Positions 9,249-19,208 are shown, numbered from the stretch's first letter. The stretch is DNA of 64,000 bases from Phocaeicola plebeius DSM 17135 (GCF_000187895.1 NZ_DS990130.1:496001-560000); one strand, 5' to 3'. Notes: generated by a model not told the origin, from the letters alone. Numbers and translations: made by a program.

Positions 9249-9963
9249 TATAATTCAATATTCTGTTTAAACCTTTCAATACTAAAAATCTATCTGCAAA
9301 GATGATACTTTTTAAATTTGTATCAAAAGAAAATTTATCTCCTCCAGTTAAAAAAACCAAAAGGTCGGGATATTTCTTTTGTAGCAGAGTGATATAACCA
9401 ATGATTTCGAATTCTATGCCTCTTATAACTCCGGCACGAATCGCGGTCTCTGTGTCAAATCCGAATTCAGGCGTTTCACCTTTTCTTTCGATTAGGGGAA
9501 GTTTGTCACAGCACGCATTCAATGTCTTGAAGCGGGTGTATATCCCAGGTGAAATGTTTCCTCCCCAATAATTCCCTTCCGCGTCTATGAATTCATAAGT
9601 TAGTGCAGTCCCTGCGTCTACTACTAGCAGGTTCCTTCCAGGTGAAATATAGTTAGCACCGACCACGGCTGCTAACCGGTCCATTCCCAAAGTCTCAGGT
9701 GTTTTGTATAAATTATGAATAGGGATGGGGGTTTTGTGGTTGAGCTCAATAATTTCAAATGGAACTCCAGCCAATTGGCGTCGTATGGTGTTGCTGAGCG
9801 TGATGACTGATGCAATGATACCTCTTTTAATTGGATATTTGTTACACAACATAGACAGCCAGTCCAGCGAATGATTGGACCCTCTTAAAACCTCCACCAC
9901 TTTGTCACCATCAAATACTGCCAGTTTTGCAACAGTATTGCCGATATCAATTACTAAATTCAC
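9238..9963 (-). CDS. coaX: Type III pantothenate kinase
   Basis: A 241-residue enzyme that phosphorylates pantothenate in the first step of CoA synthesis. It shows the ASKHA-fold motifs: phosphate-1 loop [17 protein letters not shown] at the very N-terminus, [12 protein letters not shown] at about residue 90, the phosphate-2 motif [16 protein letters not shown] at about 112, GGNISPGI in the middle and [10 protein letters not shown] (adenosine region) near 205. The start is taken as GTG 9963, giving the family's usual N-terminus V(M)NLVIDIGN. A longer TTG frame from 9999 would add 12 residues and begin inside the likely promoter. It is the first gene of the minus-strand envelope operon. Confidence 0.93.
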   Translation of the reverse strand: MNLVIDIGNTVAKLAVFDGDKVVEVLRGSNHSLDWLSMLCNKYPIKRGIIASVITLSNTIRRQLAGVPFEIIELNHKTPIPIHNLYKTPETLGMDRLAAVVGANYISPGRNLLVVDAGTALTYEFIDAEGNYWGGNISPGIYTRFKTLNACCDKLPLIERKGETPEFGFDTETAIRAGVIRGIEFEIIGYITLLQKKYPDLLVFLTGGDKFSFDTNLKSIIFADRFLVLKGLNRILNYNVK

Positions 9964-9986
9964 GTTTTTCTTCTTTATTTCGCTTG

Positions 9987-9994
9987 CAAAGTAA
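9987..9994 (-). promoter_or_regulatory. Tentative promoter for the coaX operon
   Basis: The minus strand reads TTACTTTG, a one-mismatch form of TAnnTTTG, 23 nt upstream of the GTG at 9963. If real, the longer TTG start at 9999 would not be transcribed. Confidence 0.4.
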
Positions 9995-10060
9995 GACAAA
10001 ATTTGGATATGAACATCAATAAAACTGATTATTTATTTCGTTCTTATGGCAGAATCCATG

Positions 10061-10068
10061 TATTTTTG
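10061..10068 (+). promoter_or_regulatory. Promoter -7 box for the DUF4105 gene
   Basis: TATTTTTG matches the consensus 76 nt upstream of the ATG at 10145. Confidence 0.5.
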
Positions 10069-10144
10069 CATGCAGAAAAAAATATTATGAATTATTCAGA
10101 TACCTCGGGAAGTCTTGGTATTTGGTTGATATTTGCATTAGTTT

Positions 10145-11353
10145 ATGAAAAAGAAGTTTGTTTTTTTGCTGTGTGCTACTTTGATAAGCTGTGTTTTTTC
10201 TTCAACCAAAGTTTGGGGGGAAATTTCTAGTGATATAAAAAAAGTACCACAAACTGATAGTATTCAGTTTAGTTTGCTGACGTGTGCGCCAGGTAGTGAG
10301 ATATATGCACTTTTTGGACATACGGCTATTCGCTACCAGAATTTTTCTAAAGGAGTAGATTTAGTGTTTAATTATGGTATGTTTAGTTTCGATACTCCTC
10401 ATTTTGTATATCGTTTTGTGAAAGGTGAAACGGACTATCAGTTAGGAATCACACCTTATTCTTATTTTGAATCGGAATATGCATTCAGGGGTTCTTCAGT
10501 TTATCAGCAGGTCCTGAATTTGACATACTTGGAGAAAATATCTTTATTGAAATTACTTCAGGATAATTATCTACCGGAAAACAGGGTTTACCGTTATAAT
10601 TATTTTTATGATAATTGTACGACTCGTGCTCGTGATCAGATAGAAAGAAGTATTCAGGGAAAAGTTGTGTATCCTTCCGTAGATTGGCATAAAACTTTCA
10701 GAGGGATTGTGCATGAATTTACCAAAGGGTCTCCGTGGGATGAATTGGGTATAGATTTGTGTCTTGGGGCGGAAGCTGATAAGCCGATAGATATAAGGCA
10801 GCAAATGTTTGCTCCGTTTTATATGCGTTATTTTGCTCAGGATGCATACATTCAAACTCCTGATGGTGTCAGACGGCCTTTGGTTTTGCGTGAGGAAAAA
10901 ATTGTGGATGCAGAATTGGACACAGAATCATCTAGGAAGATAACCCCGATGATAGCCGCTGCTTTATTCTTGCTTTTGAATGTAATTATCGGATTCTTCC
11001 AGTGGAGGAAGCAAATGATTTTCTGGGGGTGGGATATATTATTGTATGCAGTTCAAGGAATGGCTGGCTGTATTATTGCTTTCTTGTTTTTCATTTCTTC
11101 TCATCCGACTGTAGGTTCAAATTGGTTGCTGCTCTTGTTTAATCCGTTGCCATTGTTTTATCTGCCTTTTATGATTTATCGTGAGTTAAAACATAAAAAA
11201 GACCTGTATCATACTTGCAATCTGGTGTATTTAACACTTTTTATGGTGCTATTCCCGTTTTTACCGCAAGATTTTAATTTAACAGTATTACCTTTGGCAC
11301 TCGGTTTGCTGGTAAATGCTGCAAGCCATGTATTAGTATTGAATAAAAAGTAA
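10145..11353 (+). CDS. DUF4105 (Lnb-type N-terminal) membrane protein
   Basis: A 402-residue envelope protein. A signal peptide or first membrane segment occupies residues 1-25. The periplasmic domain (about 35-235) shows the DUF4105 pattern: CAPGSEIYALFGHTAIR, GVDLVFNYGMFSF, YNYFYDNCTTRARDQIE. The conserved His in GHTA and the Cys in DNCTTR are the residues one would expect to matter in an NlpC/P60-like thiol fold, although no activity is established that I know of. Four hydrophobic segments follow (about 265-395). The DUF4105 part is related to the N-terminal domain of lacto-N-biosidase Lnb proteins. Its stop TAA overlaps the next gene's ATG by one base (TAATG), so the two are translationally coupled. 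Confidence 0.8.
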   Translation: MKKKFVFLLCATLISCVFSSTKVWGEISSDIKKVPQTDSIQFSLLTCAPGSEIYALFGHTAIRYQNFSKGVDLVFNYGMFSFDTPHFVYRFVKGETDYQLGITPYSYFESEYAFRGSSVYQQVLNLTYLEKISLLKLLQDNYLPENRVYRYNYFYDNCTTRARDQIERSIQGKVVYPSVDWHKTFRGIVHEFTKGSPWDELGIDLCLGAEADKPIDIRQQMFAPFYMRYFAQDAYIQTPDGVRRPLVLREEKIVDAELDTESSRKITPMIAAALFLLLNVIIGFFQWRKQMIFWGWDILLYAVQGMAGCIIAFLFFISSHPTVGSNWLLLLFNPLPLFYLPFMIYRELKHKKDLYHTCNLVYLTLFMVLFPFLPQDFNLTVLPLALGLLVNAASHVLVLNKK

Positions 11354-12936
11354 TGAAAGAACGTATACTGACATCTTTATTGACTGTATTTGTCATCTCT
11401 GGAATTCAGGCGCAAGCTCCTTCTCCAGTCCCAAGATTGGTGGTGGGGTTGACGATTGATCAGTTGAGGGCAGATTACATAGAAGCTTTTTCTGTATTGT
11501 ATGGGGAAAGAGGGTTTAAACGCCTTTTAAAAGAAGGGCGTATATATACCAATGCGGAATATGATTTTATTAATGTAGACCGTTCGTCGGCGACGGCTTC
11601 GATTTATACAGGCACTACACCTTATTATAATGGTATACCTTCTAATCGGTGGATGGACCGCGGGTCTTTACGGATTATAAAATCTGTAGATGACCAGGAT
11701 TTTATGGGAGTATACACCTCTGAAAACTCTTCAGCTAAGTTGTTACGTTGTTCTACTTTGTCGGATGAATTGAAGGTTGCTACTCAGGGGCAGGCTGAAG
11801 TCTATTCTATTGCACCGACTCGTGAAATGGCTGTTTTAGCTGCCGGACATGCAGCGAATGGTGCTTTCTGGTTGAATGATGAAACTGGGAAGTGGGCTGG
11901 CACGACTTACTATGGTGATTGCCCGTTGTGGGTGAGCAATTATAATGACAAGGAGGGGCTTGATTTTCGTATTAACAACTTGGAATGGCTCCCTTATTTA
12001 CCGGTAACTTCTTATCAGTATATCACTACTGAAACTAAGCAGCTTAGCTTTAAGCATAATTTCTCGGATGAGCGTTTGGATAAATATAAGAAGTTTAAAA
12101 CAAGCCCATATATAAATGACGAGGTAAATCGTTTGGTGAATGCATGTTTAAGCAATACACAAATTGGTCAGGACGCAGCTCCGGATTTATTGACCTTATC
12201 TTATTATGCAGGAAATTATGATCACAAACCCAATACGGAATATGCGATGGAGATACAGGATATGTATGTTCGTCTGGATAACAGTATTGGAGATTTGTTG
12301 GATTTGATAGACCGTAAAATAGGGCTTCGTAATACCTTATTCTTCATCACTTCTACGGGTTATACCGATCCGGAACCTGTGGATCCGGTTAAATACAGGA
12401 TTCCTGGTGGAGAATTTCATATTAAGCGCTGTGCAGCTTTGCTGAACATGTATTTAATGGCTCTTTATGGGCAAGGTCAATATGTGGAAACCTATTATGA
12501 CCGACAGATTTATTTGAATCATAAATTGATAGAAGAACGTAAACTGAATTTGGTGGAAGTTATGACCCGTTCTTCGGAGTTTGTGGTGCAAATGAGTGGG
12601 GTACAGAATGCTTATTCAGCGCAGCGTTTACTTTTGGGGGCATGGACTCCGAAGATTGGAAAAATTAGAAATACATATAATCCAAATTGCTCGGGTGATA
12701 TTTATGTAGAAGTAATGCCTGGATGGTCCGTAGTCAACGAATATTCTCAGAAAATAGAGGTCGTTCGTGAAGCATATACTGCAGCTCCTCTTGTGTTTAT
12801 GGGGTTTGATGTAAAGCCTGAAAAGCTTTATTCTCCGGTGAAAATTACTTCAATTGTACCTACTTTAGCTCATTTTATGCGCATACGGGCGCCAAATGCT
12901 TGCTCAGATGCTCCAATGATTAATATTCGTAAATAA
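11353..12936 (+). CDS. PafA-like alkaline phosphatase-superfamily protein with degenerate active site
   Basis: A 527-residue exported protein (signal cut near IQA-QAP). The fold belongs to the PafA/nucleotide pyrophosphatase branch of the alkaline phosphatase superfamily: LVVGLTIDQLRADY (residues 29-42, first metal Asp36), SIYTGTTPYYNGIPSNRW (83-100), DLLTLSYYAGNYDHKP (278-293) and LFFITSTGYTDPEP (329-342). Active enzymes read roughly T-x-T-GPGH at the nucleophile, S-x-x-D-Y-x-G-H at the second metal site and TADHG at the third. Here these are replaced by NVDRSSATAS, AGNYDHKP and TSTGYT, so most metal ligands and the usual nucleophile context are missing. I infer a binding or structural role. 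It is coupled to the DUF4105 gene and upstream of secA. Confidence 0.75.
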   Translation: MKERILTSLLTVFVISGIQAQAPSPVPRLVVGLTIDQLRADYIEAFSVLYGERGFKRLLKEGRIYTNAEYDFINVDRSSATASIYTGTTPYYNGIPSNRWMDRGSLRIIKSVDDQDFMGVYTSENSSAKLLRCSTLSDELKVATQGQAEVYSIAPTREMAVLAAGHAANGAFWLNDETGKWAGTTYYGDCPLWVSNYNDKEGLDFRINNLEWLPYLPVTSYQYITTETKQLSFKHNFSDERLDKYKKFKTSPYINDEVNRLVNACLSNTQIGQDAAPDLLTLSYYAGNYDHKPNTEYAMEIQDMYVRLDNSIGDLLDLIDRKIGLRNTLFFITSTGYTDPEPVDPVKYRIPGGEFHIKRCAALLNMYLMALYGQGQYVETYYDRQIYLNHKLIEERKLNLVEVMTRSSEFVVQMSGVQNAYSAQRLLLGAWTPKIGKIRNTYNPNCSGDIYVEVMPGWSVVNEYSQKIEVVREAYTAAPLVFMGFDVKPEKLYSPVKITSIVPTLAHFMRIRAPNACSDAPMINIRK

Positions 12937-12964
12937 ATATTATGCGAATAATTCGTAATTTACC

Positions 12965-12972
12965 TATCTTTG
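12965..12972 (+). promoter_or_regulatory. secA promoter -7 box
   Basis: TATCTTTG matches TAnnTTTG, 54 nt upstream of the secA ATG at 13026. Confidence 0.6.
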
Positions 12973-13025
12973 TAGCGGTAGGATTAAAAAATAATTAATT
13001 AGTAAATAATAAAAAGAAATATACA

Positions 13026-16000
13026 ATGGGATTTAATGAATTTATAAGCAAGCTGTTCGGAAACAAGGCGACTCGTGACATGAAGGAAATTCAGCCGTGG
13101 GTAGAAAAGGTAAAAGCCGTTTATCCGGAAATTTCCAAGTTGACGAACGATGAACTACGTGCGAAAACAGAAGAATTGAAGAAGTTTATCAAGGATTCAG
13201 CCGCAGAGGAGAATAAAAAGATTGAAGAACTGAAAGCAACAATTGAATCTACTGACCTTGAAAAACGTGAGGCTATTTTCTCTCAGATTGATAAGTTGGA
13301 GAAAGAAGTCCTGGAAAAATACGAGAAAGCACTTAGTGAAGTGTTGCCGACTGCTTTTTCTATTGTAAAAGATACAGCTCGCCGTTTATCAGAAAATGAA
13401 GAACTGGAAGTAACAGCTAGCGATTTTGATCGTGAACTTGCTGCACAGGGACGTGACTTTGTCCGCATTGAAGGTGACAAAGCTATTTGGAAAAACCATT
13501 GGAAAGCGGGTGGAAACGAAATGACCTGGAACATGGTACATTACGATGTACAGTTGTTTGGTGGTGTGGTATTACATCAGGGTAAGATTGCGGAAATGGC
13601 AACCGGTGAAGGTAAAACCTTGGTAGCAACGCTTCCGGTGTTCCTGAATGCCTTGACTGGTAATGGAGTACACGTGGTAACTGTCAACGATTATTTGGCA
13701 AAGCGTGACTCTGAGTGGATGGGCCCGCTCTATATGTTCCATGGACTGAGTGTAGATTGTATTGACAAGCATCAGCCTAACTCTGAAGCTCGTCGTCGTG
13801 CCTATATGGCAGATATTACTTTTGGTACCAACAATGAATTCGGTTTCGATTATTTGCGTGATAATATGGCCGTTTCTCCGAAGGATTTGGTACAGCGCAA
13901 GCATAATTATGCCATTGTCGATGAGGTGGACTCTGTATTGATTGATGATGCACGTACGCCGTTGATTATTTCAGGTCCGGTGCCTAAAGGTGACCAGCAA
14001 TTATTTGAAGTGCTTCGTCCGTTGGTAGAACGTCTGGTAGAAGCGCAGCGTAAACTGGCTACCCAGTATTTGGCCGATGCCAAGCGTTTGATTGCTTCAG
14101 ATAAGAAGGAAGATCAGGAAGCTGGTTTCCTCGCTCTTTTCCGTAGCCACAAGGCATTGCCTAAAAACAAACCGTTGATTAAGTTCCTGAGTGAGCCTGG
14201 TATCAAGGCTGGTATGCTGAAGACGGAAGAAATCTATATGGAACAGAATAACAAGCGTATGCCGGAAGCGGTAGAACCTTTGTATTTTGTGATCGATGAA
14301 AAACTGAAGAGTGTAGATTTGACTGATAAAGGTGTAGATCTGATTACTGGTAACTCACAGGATCCTACCTTGTTCGTACTTCCTGATATTGCAGCTCAGC
14401 TGTCTGAACTTGAAAATCAGAAAGGGCTCTCTGATGAAGAACGTCTGGCTAAGAAAGATGAGCTGATGACCAATTACGCCATTAAAGCAGAGCGTGTACA
14501 TACTATCAACCAGCTGTTGAAGGCATATACCATGTTCGAAAAAGATACGGACTATGTGGTAATGGATGGTCAGGTAAAGATTGTCGACGAACAGACAGGA
14601 CGTATCATGGATGGCCGTCGTTGGAGTGATGGTCTGCATCAGGCTGTAGAAGCGAAGGAAGGCGTGAAGGTAGAAGCTGCTACACAGACTTTTGCAACTA
14701 TCACCTTACAGAACTACTTCCGTATGTACCATAAATTGTCAGGTATGACCGGTACTGCAGAAACAGAAGCAGGAGAGTTCTGGGATATCTATAAGCTGGA
14801 TGTAGTGGTGATACCTACAAACCGTCCGATTGCCCGTATTGATATGAACGACCGCGTTTATAAAACGAAACGTGAGAAATATAAAGCCGTAATCGAAGAA
14901 ATTGAGAAGATGGTACAGGCTGGTCGTCCGGTGCTGGTAGGTACTACTTCAGTAGAAATTTCTGAAATGTTGAGCAAGATGCTTACCCTGCGTAAGATTG
15001 AGCATAATGTATTGAATGCGAAGTTACACCAGAAGGAGGCTGAAATTGTAGCGAAGGCAGGTCAGAGTTCTACGGTAACTATTGCTACGAACATGGCCGG
15101 TCGTGGTACCGATATTAAGCTGAGTGCAGAAGTGAAAGCTGCCGGTGGTCTGGCTATTATTGGTACAGAACGTCACGAATCACGTCGTGTAGACCGCCAG
15201 TTGCGTGGTCGTGCCGGACGTCAGGGTGACCCGGGTTCTTCTGTATTCTTTGTTTCTTTGGAAGACGATTTGATGCGTCTGTTCTCATCCGACCGTATTG
15301 CTACTGTGATGGATAAGTTAGGATTTAAGGAAGGAGAAATGATTGAACACAAGATGATTTCTAACTCCATTGAACGTGCACAGAAGAAGGTGGAAGAAAA
15401 CAACTTTGGTATCCGTAAACGTCTGTTGGAATATGATGACGTGATGAACAAGCAGCGTACAGTGGTTTACACCAAACGTCGTCATGCGCTTATGGGAGAA
15501 CGTATCGGAATGGATATTGTAGATATGATTTGGGAACGTTGCTACAATGCCGTACAGCAGCCTACTTATGATGATGCCAAGATGGAAATTCTTCAGGTTC
15601 TGGCTATGGAAGCTCCGTTTACTGAAGAAGATTTCCGTTCCAAGAAGAAAGACGATCTGGCAGAACTGACTTTCCAGGAAGCTATGGCATTGTTCAAACG
15701 TAAGACTGAACGTATGGCTCAGATTGCTAATCCGGTTATCAAACAGGTATATGAGGCTCAGGGACACATGTATGAAAATATCATGATACCTATTACTGAT
15801 GGTAAGCGTATGTATAACATTTCAGTAAACTTGAAAGCTGCATACGAAAGCGAGTCAAAAGAAATTGTGAAGTCGTTCGAAAAAGCCATCTTGTTGCATA
15901 CAATTGACGATGCATGGAAAGAAAACCTGCGTGAACTGGATGAACTGAAGCATTCTGTGCAGAACGCAAGTTATGAGCAGAAAGATCCACTATTAATTTT

Positions 16001-16322
16001 CAAACTGGAATCTGTGAATCTGTTTGATAACATGGTCAACAAGATTAACAACAACACTATTTCTGTATTGATGCGTGGTCAGATACCGGTGCAGGAGCCG
16101 GAACAAGTGCGTGAAGCCGCTCCTGAACCTCAGGCTCCCCGCCAGCAGTATCGTGAAGAAAAGCAGGATTTGACTGACCCAGACCAGCGTGAAGCAGCAG
16201 GTCGTGATACTCGTGAACAGAAGCAAGAGCCTTATCGCTCAGAAAAGACAGTCGGTCGCAATGACCCATGTCCTTGTGGCAGCGGATTAAAATATAAAAA
16301 CTGTCACGGGAAAAATGCCTGA
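13026..16322 (+). CDS. secA: Preprotein translocase ATPase SecA
   Basis: A 1,098-residue motor that drives proteins through SecYEG. The Walker A region MATGEGKTL is at residues 191-199, the DEVD box ([21 protein letters not shown], split here only by function: Walker B then the ARTPLI strand) near 298-318, the preprotein-binding region follows, and the second RecA domain carries [14 protein letters not shown] and [14 protein letters not shown] near 690-740. The protein ends in a Pro/Gln/Arg-rich linker and a SEC-C zinc motif [14 protein letters not shown]. At about 200 residues longer than E. coli SecA it carries the Bacteroidetes insertions: a charged coiled segment at about 45-105 ([20 protein letters not shown]) and one at 345-400. 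It has its own promoter and a long terminator hairpin downstream. Confidence 0.98.
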   Translation: MGFNEFISKLFGNKATRDMKEIQPWVEKVKAVYPEISKLTNDELRAKTEELKKFIKDSAAEENKKIEELKATIESTDLEKREAIFSQIDKLEKEVLEKYEKALSEVLPTAFSIVKDTARRLSENEELEVTASDFDRELAAQGRDFVRIEGDKAIWKNHWKAGGNEMTWNMVHYDVQLFGGVVLHQGKIAEMATGEGKTLVATLPVFLNALTGNGVHVVTVNDYLAKRDSEWMGPLYMFHGLSVDCIDKHQPNSEARRRAYMADITFGTNNEFGFDYLRDNMAVSPKDLVQRKHNYAIVDEVDSVLIDDARTPLIISGPVPKGDQQLFEVLRPLVERLVEAQRKLATQYLADAKRLIASDKKEDQEAGFLALFRSHKALPKNKPLIKFLSEPGIKAGMLKTEEIYMEQNNKRMPEAVEPLYFVIDEKLKSVDLTDKGVDLITGNSQDPTLFVLPDIAAQLSELENQKGLSDEERLAKKDELMTNYAIKAERVHTINQLLKAYTMFEKDTDYVVMDGQVKIVDEQTGRIMDGRRWSDGLHQAVEAKEGVKVEAATQTFATITLQNYFRMYHKLSGMTGTAETEAGEFWDIYKLDVVVIPTNRPIARIDMNDRVYKTKREKYKAVIEEIEKMVQAGRPVLVGTTSVEISEMLSKMLTLRKIEHNVLNAKLHQKEAEIVAKAGQSSTVTIATNMAGRGTDIKLSAEVKAAGGLAIIGTERHESRRVDRQLRGRAGRQGDPGSSVFFVSLEDDLMRLFSSDRIATVMDKLGFKEGEMIEHKMISNSIERAQKKVEENNFGIRKRLLEYDDVMNKQRTVVYTKRRHALMGERIGMDIVDMIWERCYNAVQQPTYDDAKMEILQVLAMEAPFTEEDFRSKKKDDLAELTFQEAMALFKRKTERMAQIANPVIKQVYEAQGHMYENIMIPITDGKRMYNISVNLKAAYESESKEIVKSFEKAILLHTIDDAWKENLRELDELKHSVQNASYEQKDPLLIFKLESVNLFDNMVNKINNNTISVLMRGQIPVQEPEQVREAAPEPQAPRQQYREEKQDLTDPDQREAAGRDTREQKQEPYRSEKTVGRNDPCPCGSGLKYKNCHGKNA

Positions 16323-16345
16323 TTAAGCATTTGATTGAGATATTT

Positions 16346-16428
16346 AAGACACGGTTTTCACCGTTTGCAGATTTTTATTTCTTAATTTAGAATAATCTGT
16401 GAAAACGATGGAATCCGTGTCTTTTTTA
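16346..16428 (+). terminator. Long terminator hairpin after secA
   Basis: AAGACACGG (16346-16354) pairs with CCGTGTCTT (16414-16422), followed by a T run. The interior also pairs in part (GTTTTC with GAAAAC, CAGATT with AATCTG), giving a long imperfect stem. Confidence 0.75.
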
Positions 16429-16433
16429 TTTAT

Positions 16434-16441
16434 TATTTTTG
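16434..16441 (+). promoter_or_regulatory. Promoter -7 box for the DUF6340-like lipoprotein
   Basis: TATTTTTG lies 25 nt upstream of the ATG at 16467, immediately after the secA terminator. Confidence 0.5.
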
Positions 16442-16466
16442 TTTGCGAACAAAAAAGTAGTGAATT

Positions 16467-17456
16467 ATGAAGAAATACATTATGGCCGGAATCCTTTTAG
16501 CAGCTACTATGCTGGTTTCTTGTGGAGGACTTCAGCCTTTTACGTTTGATCAGTTATATCCCGCAGAGGTTACTTTTCCTGAGCAGGTTCGTACGGTGGC
16601 AGTAGTGAACCATGCTCCTGCTATACCTTTCCCTAAAAAGGATTTATTGACATTGGGCCGATTGGAAGGAGATGGGAAGGTTTTGTCGGAAAGTTTGGCT
16701 GGAGGACTGGCTGATAGTCGTTATTTCTATCAGGTAGTTATTTCAGATTCAGCAATTACGCAGGAATTGACAGGAGGAGAAATTCTCCCTCAACCGGTAG
16801 TAGACAGTTTAACTCAAGTACTTGGGGTCGATATGATTCTTTCAGTGGACAGAATTCAATTGTTGACCGGAAAGAAAGAAATCTACTATCCGGGTTTAAT
16901 CTCCCCTTTTGCTGCTTTTGATTTGAAAATCCGTCCGGTAGTGCGTGCATACATTCCTTCTAGGGTAATGCCTGTGGTTACTATCAGTAAGGTGGATAGT
17001 ATGTTATGGGATTTAACTCCTATGTTATCTGACCATGATGTAGTGAAAGAAGCTTCTCAACATACCGGTATTACGCTTGTTAACCAGTTAGTTCCTCATT
17101 GGAAGAATGTAGAACGAATTTATTTTGATGGAGGAAATCCCGACATGCGTGATGCAGCAGTTTCACTACGAGAAGGAGACTGGCAGGAAGCAGGCCGTTT
17201 GTGGAAGAATTTATACGACTCATTGAAAAAGGGAAAATTGAAATCACGTGCTGCTTTCAATATGGCTTTAGCCTGTGAGGTACAGGGGTTGATGGATGAG
17301 GCTGTTTCTTGGATTGAAAAAGCAAAAAGTTGTGCATCTAAAGGTTCGGAAGAAGAACGTGCTGCACTCTTTTATTCTACAGTATTGCAGGAACGTGCCA
17401 AGGATTTTCAGTTGCTGAACCTTCAAATGGCTCGTTTTGGAAACAAAATCAATTAA
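16467..17456 (+). CDS. DUF6340-like lipoprotein
   Basis: A 329-residue lipoprotein with the signal MKKYIMAGILLAATMLVSC (lipobox LVSC, Cys19). The middle part (RTVAVVNHAPAIPFPKKD, then LTQVLGVDMILSVDRIQLL) resembles the N-terminal sandwich of lipoproteins grouped as DUF6340; I recall that family and did not check it. The C-terminal 100 residues are helical and TPR-like: AVSLREGDWQEAGRLWKNLYDS, then KSRAAFNMALACEVQGLMDEA. No catalytic residues are seen. A conserved Bacteroides envelope protein of unknown role. It has its own promoter, and the next gene starts 59 nt downstream from a separate promoter. Confidence 0.7.
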   Translation: MKKYIMAGILLAATMLVSCGGLQPFTFDQLYPAEVTFPEQVRTVAVVNHAPAIPFPKKDLLTLGRLEGDGKVLSESLAGGLADSRYFYQVVISDSAITQELTGGEILPQPVVDSLTQVLGVDMILSVDRIQLLTGKKEIYYPGLISPFAAFDLKIRPVVRAYIPSRVMPVVTISKVDSMLWDLTPMLSDHDVVKEASQHTGITLVNQLVPHWKNVERIYFDGGNPDMRDAAVSLREGDWQEAGRLWKNLYDSLKKGKLKSRAAFNMALACEVQGLMDEAVSWIEKAKSCASKGSEEERAALFYSTVLQERAKDFQLLNLQMARFGNKIN

Positions 17457-17484
17457 TAATATCTTGTCCGATTCATTTTTTTTG

Positions 17485-17492
17485 TACATTTG
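17485..17492 (+). promoter_or_regulatory. Promoter for the acidic protein / MBL hydrolase pair
   Basis: TACATTTG matches the -7 consensus 24 nt before the ATG at 17516. A TTG 21 nt further upstream fits the -33 element. Confidence 0.6.
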
Positions 17493-17515
17493 AGTACATA
17501 AAAAGAATATAGCCT

Positions 17516-17965
17516 ATGAAAATGAGTGAACAATCACGTGCTTCAATAGTCTCGGCTCTGAAAACAGCCATTTGCCGGTATGCATCAGAAGGAGATGAAA
17601 CGGTCGTTACAGATATTCATTTGCAACCAAACTCAGAAAGTGGTGAGCTGATTATTTTCGACGATGACGATCAGGAATTGTCGCGTACGATTATCAATGA
17701 GTGGGTAGAATATGAGAGTGATGATTTCTATACTGTAGTAGAACCGATTCTTCGTGCAGAGGTTGAGGCGCTGAAAGAGAGCGGAAAACTGGAGAAGCTT
17801 TGTCTGATGAAGCCTTACTCTTTTGTGCTGGTAGATGAAGACAAAGAAACGGTAGCCGAACTGCTTCTTGTGGACGAAGATGAGACCTTGTTGCTGAATG
17901 ATGAGCTGCTAAAAGGGTTGGATGAAGAATTGGATGCCTTTTTGAAGGATTTGTTGGAACGTTAA
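17516..17965 (+). CDS. Small acidic cytosolic protein, unknown function
   Basis: A 149-residue soluble protein with no signal peptide. It is strikingly acidic: runs such as FDDDDQEL, LVDEDKETV and LVDEDETLLLNDELL, and a Glu/Asp-rich C-terminus. A predicted alpha/beta pattern is interrupted by these loops. I cannot name a family with confidence; similar short acidic proteins are common in Bacteroides. It ends 11 nt before the MBL-fold gene, with which it forms a two-gene operon. A role as a partner or regulator of that hydrolase is possible, but nothing in the sequence shows it. Confidence 0.7.
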   Translation: MKMSEQSRASIVSALKTAICRYASEGDETVVTDIHLQPNSESGELIIFDDDDQELSRTIINEWVEYESDDFYTVVEPILRAEVEALKESGKLEKLCLMKPYSFVLVDEDKETVAELLLVDEDETLLLNDELLKGLDEELDAFLKDLLER

Positions 17966-17976
17966 ATTCCGCTAGA

Positions 17977-18975
17977 ATGGGAGAGCGAATCACATTCCGC
18001 CGCAATGAGGGGTTGCGAAGCATACACCCTCATTGGAGAGGGAATCCGACTGTGAATGGCAAATTTTTTAACCGTCAGCACCGTTGGAAACCGGGGATGG
18101 GAAGTGTCCTGAAATGGCGGTTCTCTCCTAATCCCCAGCGGAAAGAAAAGCGTACAATCAAATGGAATCCTAAAGTGCATTATCTCACCTCTCTGGAGAA
18201 AGTGGTGGGTAATTCATTGATTTGGTTGGGGCATAACTCTTTTTTTCTTCAATTGGGTGGAAAGCGTTTGATGATTGATCCTGTATATGGAAGTATTCCG
18301 TTTGTCAAACGCCGAAGTCAATTCCCTGCCGATCCGTCTATTTTTCGTCAGATAGACTATCTGCTTATTAGTCATGATCATTTTGACCATCTGGATAAAC
18401 CGAGTGTAGCACGTCTGGTAGCAGATAATCCTCAACTTAAGCTCTTTTGTGGCTTGAATACGGGGGCTTTGATAAAAAGCTGGTTCCCTAATCTGGAAGT
18501 GATAGAAGCTGCATGGTATGAACAGTATGTCGATGGCGATTTCCGCTTAACCTTTTTACCTGCCCAGCATTGGAGCAAACGTGGTGTAAGCGATGGAGGA
18601 GAGCGCTTGTGGGGCTCATTTATGATTCAGGGAGATGGTATTACCATCTATAATAGTGGAGATACCGGATATGCCCGGCATTTTGAAGAAATTGCAGGAT
18701 TTTTTTCTCATATAGATTATTGCATGGTAGGAATTGGAGCTTACAAACCTCGCTGGTTTATGAAGCCGAATCATATATCTCCATACGATGCATTGACTGC
18801 TTCGGCAGATTTGCATGCAAAGGTTACAATTCCAATGCACTATGGCACTTTTGACCTTTCGGATGAACCTTTGTTCGATCCTCCTCATGTGTTTGCGGCA
18901 GAAGCTAAGAAGCGCGGCATGCCGGTCATAATTCCTGAATTAGGGGAGATTATCAAGTTGCAACCGATTCGATAG
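17977..18975 (+). CDS. MBL-fold metal-dependent hydrolase (NAPE-PLD/UlaG-like)
   Basis: A 332-residue metallo-beta-lactamase-fold enzyme. The metal motif HxHxDH is intact as SHDHFDHLD near residue 130. Further ligands follow: AQHW near 188, SGDTGY near 223 and MHYGTFDL near 289. The N-terminal extension (PHWRGNPTVNGKFFNRQ, then WNPKVHYLTSLEKVVGNSLIWLGHNSF) matches N-acyl-phosphatidylethanolamine phospholipase D-like proteins, which hydrolyse phosphodiester bonds of lipids. No signal peptide, so cytosolic. The substrate is not provable here; related proteins also include lactonases. It lies 11 nt after the acidic protein gene. Confidence 0.8.
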   Translation: MGERITFRRNEGLRSIHPHWRGNPTVNGKFFNRQHRWKPGMGSVLKWRFSPNPQRKEKRTIKWNPKVHYLTSLEKVVGNSLIWLGHNSFFLQLGGKRLMIDPVYGSIPFVKRRSQFPADPSIFRQIDYLLISHDHFDHLDKPSVARLVADNPQLKLFCGLNTGALIKSWFPNLEVIEAAWYEQYVDGDFRLTFLPAQHWSKRGVSDGGERLWGSFMIQGDGITIYNSGDTGYARHFEEIAGFFSHIDYCMVGIGAYKPRWFMKPNHISPYDALTASADLHAKVTIPMHYGTFDLSDEPLFDPPHVFAAEAKKRGMPVIIPELGEIIKLQPIR

Positions 18976-18996
18976 AGATTATATCGTCAAGAAAAT

Positions 18997-19054
18997 AAAA
19001 AAGTCCGGAAATCTTACCTTCTGCACATGGTCAGAAAATAGATTTCCGGACTTT
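18997..19054. terminator. Bidirectional intrinsic terminator
   Basis: AAAAGTCCGGAAATCT pairs with AGATTTCCGGACTTT, flanked by an A run on the left and T-rich sequence on the right. It ends the MBL-hydrolase transcript (+) and, in the other direction, the small minus-strand unit at 19.1-19.4 kb. Confidence 0.85.
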
Positions 19055-19112
19055 CTATTGTCAATTGTTTTGTTTTCTAATCATAATAAATCCGCCGGTC
19101 ATCGGCAGCGGG

Positions 19113-19208
19113 TTACTTCGTGTGAGCGTTTTCACTCAACATGACGTACCCCCAGATCATAGGATCTGCATTTGCAATCTTCTTGAAAATCTTTGTTACC
19201 TTTTTCAT
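19113..19208 (-). CDS. Small peptide gene, 31 residues, unknown
   Basis: Minus-strand frame of 31 codons: MKKVTKIFKKIANADPMIWG, then YVMLSENAHTK and TAA. Evidence that it is a gene: a good ribosome site for this genome (GAAAGGATAACAGTT before the ATG), a consensus promoter at 19397-19404 on the same strand, a leader of about 180 nt and a terminator at 18997-19054 that works in this direction. The peptide has a basic amphipathic N-terminus (five Lys in ten residues) and no full membrane span. The leader contains an imperfect copy of the start region (AAGGATAACA and GGTAACAAAGATTT at about 19302-19336) with ATG changed to ATA. Function unknown; the transcript may matter more than the peptide. 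Confidence 0.5.
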   Translation of the reverse strand: MKKVTKIFKKIANADPMIWGYVMLSENAHTK

